From Caldilineaceae bacterium (lineage in GTDB: Bacteria > Chloroflexota > Anaerolineae > Caldilineales > Caldilineaceae), in NCBI GenBank assembly GCA_019637645.1, contig JAHBVH010000139.1:1-8236 (forward strand): a stretch of DNA of 8,236 nt. Reading direction: 5' to 3'. The translations under genes were made by a program, and so were the position numbers. Below the pieces are notes generated by a model. The model was not told where the DNA came from and did no database searches. It saw only the letters and a list, made by a program, of their open reading frames with translations. The stretch's first letter is position 1; each line of letters starts with the position of its first letter. Positions 5,670 to 8,236 of this stretch are shown here, one piece after another.

Positions 5670-6470
5670 ATGAGTAACGCGCTGTTGGCGGCTCAATTAT
5701 ATACTGTGCGCGATTTTACCAAGACGGCCAGCGAGTTGGCGGCCACCCTGCACAAGGTGCGTGACATTGGCTATACGGCTGTCCAGGTCTCGGCGATTGG
5801 GCCGATTCCCCACCAGGAGGTCAAGCAGATGGTTGACGATCTGGGCTTGACGATCTGCAATACCCACGTTGGCTATGAACAACTCTGGCATGATCTCGAT
5901 AGTGTCATTGCCCAGCATCAGCTTTGGGATTGCAAACATGTCGCCATTGGCAGCATGCCGGCGGCCTATCGCGAAGGGGGCGAGGCGGCCTATCAGCGCT
6001 TTGCCGCCGAAGCGTCCCAAGTGGGCGAAAAGCTCTATGCCGCCGGACTGACCTTTAGCTACCACAACCATAGCTTTGAATTTGTCCGCTTCCCCTATGG
6101 CGATGGCAGCCGCACCGGTCTCGATATTATCTACGACGAAAGCGATCCACGGTATCTCCAAGCCGAGATCGACACCTATTGGGTCCAACATGGCGGCGGC
6201 GATCCGATTGCATGGATCCAGAAGACCAAAGACCGTATGCCCGTCATCCACCTCAAAGACATGGTGGTCGGCGACAGCGATCATCCCCGCATGGGCCGTC
6301 AATGGATGGCCGAAGTCGGCGAAGGTAATCTCAACTGGCCGGGGATCCTCGCCGCCTGTGTCGATAGCCATGTCCAATGGTATGCCGTCGAACAGGATAT
6401 CTGTCAACGCGATCCCTTCGAGAGTCTGGCAATCAGCTATAAAAATTTAGCTAAGCTGGGTCTTCGGTAA
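5670..6470 (+). CDS. Sugar phosphate isomerase/epimerase (xylose isomerase-like TIM barrel)
   Basis: A 266-residue cytoplasmic protein of the AP endonuclease family 2/xylose isomerase-like superfamily. The N-terminal 'AAQLYTVRDF' (7-16) is typical of sugar isomerase/epimerase members, in which Gln and Tyr of strand 1 face the pocket. Likely metal and substrate ligands are H132 and H134 (YHNHSFEF), E166 and D168 (LQAEIDTYW), H194 (VIHLKDM) and E241 (YAVEQD); VGEGNLNWPGI (216-226) is the usual pre-terminal loop. Length matches the family. Relatives interconvert ketoses, epimerise keto-sugars or process inositol intermediates; the substrate here cannot be told. Start: GAGGAGG at 5658-5664, 5 nt before the ATG, downstream of a strong promoter. 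It faces the SDR gene tail to tail across a hairpin. Gfo/Idh/MocA oxidoreductases are often found with this type of isomerase, so functional linkage to the gene at 1-1039 is plausible despite the genes between. Confidence 0.92.
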   Translation: MSNALLAAQLYTVRDFTKTASELAATLHKVRDIGYTAVQVSAIGPIPHQEVKQMVDDLGLTICNTHVGYEQLWHDLDSVIAQHQLWDCKHVAIGSMPAAYREGGEAAYQRFAAEASQVGEKLYAAGLTFSYHNHSFEFVRFPYGDGSRTGLDIIYDESDPRYLQAEIDTYWVQHGGGDPIAWIQKTKDRMPVIHLKDMVVGDSDHPRMGRQWMAEVGEGNLNWPGILAACVDSHVQWYAVEQDICQRDPFESLAISYKNLAKLGLR

Positions 6471-6478
6471 GGAAGAAG

Positions 6479-6530
6479 CTAGAGACTGGAGACTAGAGAC
6501 TTTTCTATGGTCAGTCTCCCAGTCTCCTAG
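6479..6530. terminator. Bidirectional hairpin built from AGAGACT heptamers between convergent genes
   Basis: Three tandem 7-mers (AGAGACT, GGAGACT, AGAGACT at 6481-6501) face inverted copies (AGTCTCC and CAGTCTCC, 6513-6527). They can pair as CTAG/CTAG, AGACTGG/CCAGTCT and AGACT/AGTCT, giving 16 bp with two single-base bulges. It fills the 69-bp gap between the stops at 6470 and 6540 and is well placed to end transcripts from both sides. T tracts are absent, so termination strength is uncertain. Confidence 0.6.
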
Positions 6531-6539
6531 TTGCCTAAT

Positions 6540-7307
6540 CTAACTGAGCGTTACATCGTCCTGGGGCGCATAGCCAAGCAGCTGTTTGGTATAGCGGAGA
6601 TCCCAGCGCATGCCGGTGTTATTGGACATGCCATTGACCACGGCAAAGCGAGTCGTGCCCAAGTCGGCCTCAATCCCACGCTCCATTAGCTGGCAGAAAT
6701 CGCGATTGGAAAGCCACATGAGGCGATACCAATCCTCGCGTTCAGCCGCAATGGCGCTAGCTTGGTTTGCGCCCCCTAATACCCAGCCGATCCGCACGGC
6801 AATGACAGTCATGCCATAGGCATCGGCAAAGCTCTTGCCCACCCGTTCACCGAGCAACTTCATCGCGCCATAAGGTAACGTCGTCAGTTCCTCGCCGCCG
6901 TGTACGACCCGCGTGCCGGGGCGTGGGGGGATCGTGGTTGTGAGCGTAGCGGGCTCAGGGATATCCTTATATTGCCCCATGGCATGGTTGGAACTAGCAT
7001 AGATCACGCGCTGGACCCCTTGCTGGGCGGCGGCATTGAAGACATTGACCACGGTATCCATGTTAGATTCCAGTAGCTCGGCCCAAGCAGGCATGGGGTT
7101 GGGATTTGCGGCTAGGTGGACGACAGTATCGACCCCCGCAAAATGTTGGACCCAAGCTGGATCCCACTGTGCTAAATCAGCCACCTTGACATCGTCGTAG
7201 TCGCCCGTTTTCATATCCAACAATTGTAGGTCATAGCGCCCCTGTAGATGAATCGCCAGTTTGCGTCCTAAATTCCCAGCCGCGCCGGTGATCAAAATCC
7301 GTTTCAT
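6540..7307 (-). CDS. NAD(P)-dependent SDR, uronate dehydrogenase-like
   Basis: A 255-residue extended short-chain dehydrogenase. It starts with a Rossmann strand and glycine motif GAAGNLG (8-14), D31 at the end of strand 2 (which favours NAD), and VVHLAA (62-67). The catalytic set is S105/S106 (ASSNHAMG, 104-111), Y146 and K150 (YGAMK). The features VRIGWVLG (171-178), LSNRDFCQLMERGIE (199-213) and VNGMSNNTGMRWD (224-236), and the LGYAPQDD ending, resemble uronate dehydrogenases, which oxidise D-galacturonate or D-glucuronate to the aldarolactone. The usual length of about 265 fits. Insertion-like residues 120-140 before the YxxxK differ from what I recall of characterised enzymes, so substrate is not certain; a sugar-nucleotide epimerase-like role is the alternative. 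GAGGAGGA at 7318-7311 supports the start. It is divergent from an MR/MLE-family gene, a partner that fits aldaric acid metabolism. Confidence 0.88.
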   Translation of the reverse strand: MKRILITGAAGNLGRKLAIHLQGRYDLQLLDMKTGDYDDVKVADLAQWDPAWVQHFAGVDTVVHLAANPNPMPAWAELLESNMDTVVNVFNAAAQQGVQRVIYASSNHAMGQYKDIPEPATLTTTIPPRPGTRVVHGGEELTTLPYGAMKLLGERVGKSFADAYGMTVIAVRIGWVLGGANQASAIAAEREDWYRLMWLSNRDFCQLMERGIEADLGTTRFAVVNGMSNNTGMRWDLRYTKQLLGYAPQDDVTLS

Positions 7308-7416
7308 TGGTCCTCCTCGGAACTCTTTAGAAGCCGCGCAATACGTATAGCCTATTTTTTGAATGGTGCTCTAGACCTGACCCTCCTTCTCAAAAGAAGC
7401 GGCCAAGCCATAGGCC

Positions 7417-7445
7417 AGTGTAGCGGCTCCCATGGGTAACGTCAA
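7417..7445 (-). promoter_or_regulatory. Sigma70-like promoter of the SDR gene
   Basis: On the minus strand TTGACG (7445-7440, 5 of 6) is followed after exactly 17 bp by TACACT (7422-7417, 4 of 6). Transcription would start near 7410, leaving a leader of about 100 nt before the ATG at 7307. Confidence 0.45.
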
Positions 7446-7526
7446 AACTTGCGTAGCTCTTCTGATTTTCCGACAGGTCAACCCATGATAGAATAGGAGG
7501 GGTGGAAAGAGGTAATACGATCACCC

Positions 7527-7577
7527 AACGTCTATAAATATTTACAAACGTCTACAAACGTTCATCAAACGTTTACA
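7527..7577. promoter_or_regulatory. Helically phased ACGT-centred repeat array (candidate operator cluster)
   Basis: Five consecutive 10- to 11-bp units start at 7527, 7537, 7547, 7557 and 7567: AACGTCTATA, AATATTTACA, AACGTCTACA, AACGTTCATC and AAACGTTTACA. Four have a central CG, at 7529, 7549, 7559 and 7570. The last contains the perfect palindrome AAACGTTT (7567-7574), and the second AAATATTT (7536-7543). The half-site CGTTTACA resembles operators of LacI-family regulators. Spacing near one helical turn would put all sites on one DNA face. It lies between the divergent SDR and MR/MLE promoters. Confidence 0.55.
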
Positions 7578-7627
7578 AAAGTGCGGAACCAGCAGCGCCG
7601 TCCCTGCGTTGCATACCTCTGAGCTTA

Positions 7628-7656
7628 TTGACGCTATCGGAAAGATGCACTAGATC
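7628..7656 (+). promoter_or_regulatory. Candidate promoter of the MR/MLE-family gene
   Basis: TTGACG (7628-7633, 5 of 6) is followed after 17 bp by TAGATC (7651-7656, only 3 of 6). Start near 7663 would give a leader of about 95 nt. The repeat array ends 50 bp upstream of this -35, a usual distance for activator or looping sites. The weak -10 makes this a tentative call. Confidence 0.35.
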
Positions 7657-7758
7657 GCGCATTGAACAGGCGGGAACTAGCGCCCCATTTTAGGATAGTT
7701 CTGAATAACCAGCCACCCAACAATTATCCTTCAACGCCAACCCGCGGAGGAATGACCC

Positions 7759-8236
7759 ATGAAAATTACAAAGCTCGAAACGCTCTGTCTTTCTCGTCCC
7801 CACGAAGTAGAACGCCAATGGATCACCGCCCGCTATCGTACCGTGAAAGCCGATTGTGCCATTGTCATCATCCACACAGACGAAGGCGTGACCGGCATTG
7901 GCGAGGCCAGTGCCTATGGCTGGCCCCTGCAAATTCGCGATTGGGTCAACTGGCTGGCCGCCGAGTTGGTTGGTAAAGATCCCCAAGATCCTACCATTGT
8001 GCCCCACCCCAATGGCCGGTCGCTTGCCCATGATTGTGCCGTGGCTGGCATTGACTGTGCCTTGTGGGATTTGCGCGGCAAGCTTGCGGGCAAGCGGGTT
8101 AGTGAATTGCTGGCCGTCCAGCCGCTGGAGACGGTCCGGCTCTATGCCTCGAGCGGCTGTCGCTACGACTGGCGGCTCCACCCAGACCAATTGATTGAAG
8201 AGGCGCTCGGCTATGTCGATCAGGGCTATACAGCCA
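7759..8236 (+). CDS. Mandelate racemase/muconate lactonizing enzyme-family protein (partial, C-terminus off right edge)
   Basis: The N-terminal 159 residues of an enolase-superfamily enzyme; full members have about 360-410. The capping domain is visible: MKITKLETLCLSR (1-13), a beta-sheet with AIVIIHTDEGVTGIGEA (34-50) and the substrate-facing loop 'SAYGW', then the helix 'AGIDCALWDLRGKLAGKRVSELL' region (97-118), which is a hallmark of the family. The first barrel strand VRLYASSG (126-133) and helix follow, and the window ends at GYTA, just before the usual KxK catalytic lysines, so subgroup and substrate cannot be decided. Family members abstract a proton alpha to a carboxylate with Mg2+ and act as sugar-acid dehydratases, racemases or cycloisomerases. 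The start is ATG 7759, with GGAGGA at 7746-7751, 7 nt upstream; the ATG at 7752 is in another frame. Divergence from the uronate-dehydrogenase-like gene favours a sugar-acid role. Confidence 0.9.
   Translation, partial: MKITKLETLCLSRPHEVERQWITARYRTVKADCAIVIIHTDEGVTGIGEASAYGWPLQIRDWVNWLAAELVGKDPQDPTIVPHPNGRSLAHDCAVAGIDCALWDLRGKLAGKRVSELLAVQPLETVRLYASSGCRYDWRLHPDQLIEEALGYVDQGYTA

Larger units (their letters stand above)
7308..7758. other. Divergent intergenic control region (451 bp) without a gene
   Basis: No convincing coding sequence lies here. From left to right it holds the SD of the SDR gene (7311-7318), a roughly 100-nt leader, a minus-strand promoter (7417-7445), a weak plus-strand -10 with extended TG (TAGAAT, 7489-7494, no good -35), an AT-rich repeat array (7527-7577), a plus-strand promoter candidate (7628-7656) and a 5' leader ending in GGAGGA (7746-7751), the ribosome site of the MR/MLE gene. 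Confidence 0.7.

Noticed and set aside
7370..7510. Minus-strand open stretch ending in a stop at about 7372, reading GAATLAYGLAASFEKEG
   Set aside because: No supported start or ribosome site; it contains the SDR promoter; no recognised homology. Could be a gene remnant but nothing shows this.
7527..7577. CRISPR array or plasmid iterons
   Set aside because: Units are only 10-11 bp with no spacers, no cas or replication-initiator gene is nearby, and the position between divergent promoters fits operators better.
7690..8190. Minus-strand 166-codon frame opposite the MR/MLE gene
   Set aside because: The plus-strand frame has clear enolase-superfamily motifs and a good ribosome site; the antisense frame has neither.

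Overview
This window looks like chromosomal DNA of moderate GC from a bacterium, most likely a Chloroflexota member of the Chloroflexia type. The basis is a secreted protein with long Thr/Pro/Arg 'TPTxTPT' linkers joining SH3b and PA14 domains, two Tat-exported ferritin-like proteins, a class E/F-like sortase, and a set of sugar-acid and sugar-isomerase genes. The phylum call is by protein style only. No rRNA, tRNA, phage, transposon or CRISPR is visible.

Layout: (1) 1-1039, minus strand: a Gfo/Idh/MocA-type NAD(P)-dependent oxidoreductase whose C-terminus runs off the left edge, with a good promoter at 1107-1136. (2) 1174-5398, minus strand: four genes for exported proteins. In transcription order (right to left) they are a Tat-signal ferritin-like protein (5398-4787), a paralogous Tat-signal ferritin-like protein ending in an MPNTG-containing tail (4545-3874), a predicted lipoprotein sortase (3765-3145), and a secreted Thr/Pro-rich SH3b-PA14-PA14 protein (2976-1174). 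Gaps of 108 to 241 bp, with hairpins in some, suggest separate or loosely coupled transcription units. (3) 5399-5669: a divergent control region with a near-consensus plus-strand promoter and several palindromes. (4) 5670-6470, plus strand: a sugar phosphate isomerase/epimerase (xylose isomerase-like TIM barrel). (5) 6479-6530: a heptamer-repeat hairpin between convergent genes. (6) 7307-6540, minus strand: a uronate-dehydrogenase-like NAD(P)-dependent SDR. (7) 7308-7758: a second divergent control region with candidate promoters on both strands and a helically phased array of ACGT-centred repeats. (8) 7759-8236, plus strand: the N-terminal part of a mandelate racemase/muconate lactonizing enzyme-family protein that runs off the right edge.

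Reading: two themes meet here. The flanks (oxidoreductase, isomerase, uronate-dehydrogenase-like SDR, enolase-superfamily enzyme) look like a carbohydrate or sugar-acid catabolic locus. The SDR and MR/MLE pair would fit oxidation of a uronate to its lactone followed by cycloisomerisation or dehydration. The centre is a cell-surface module. The two most interesting points are the MPNTG tail of a ferritin-like protein encoded next to a sortase, and the phased repeat array between the SDR and the MR/MLE gene. No defence system or other clearly new multi-gene machine is evident.
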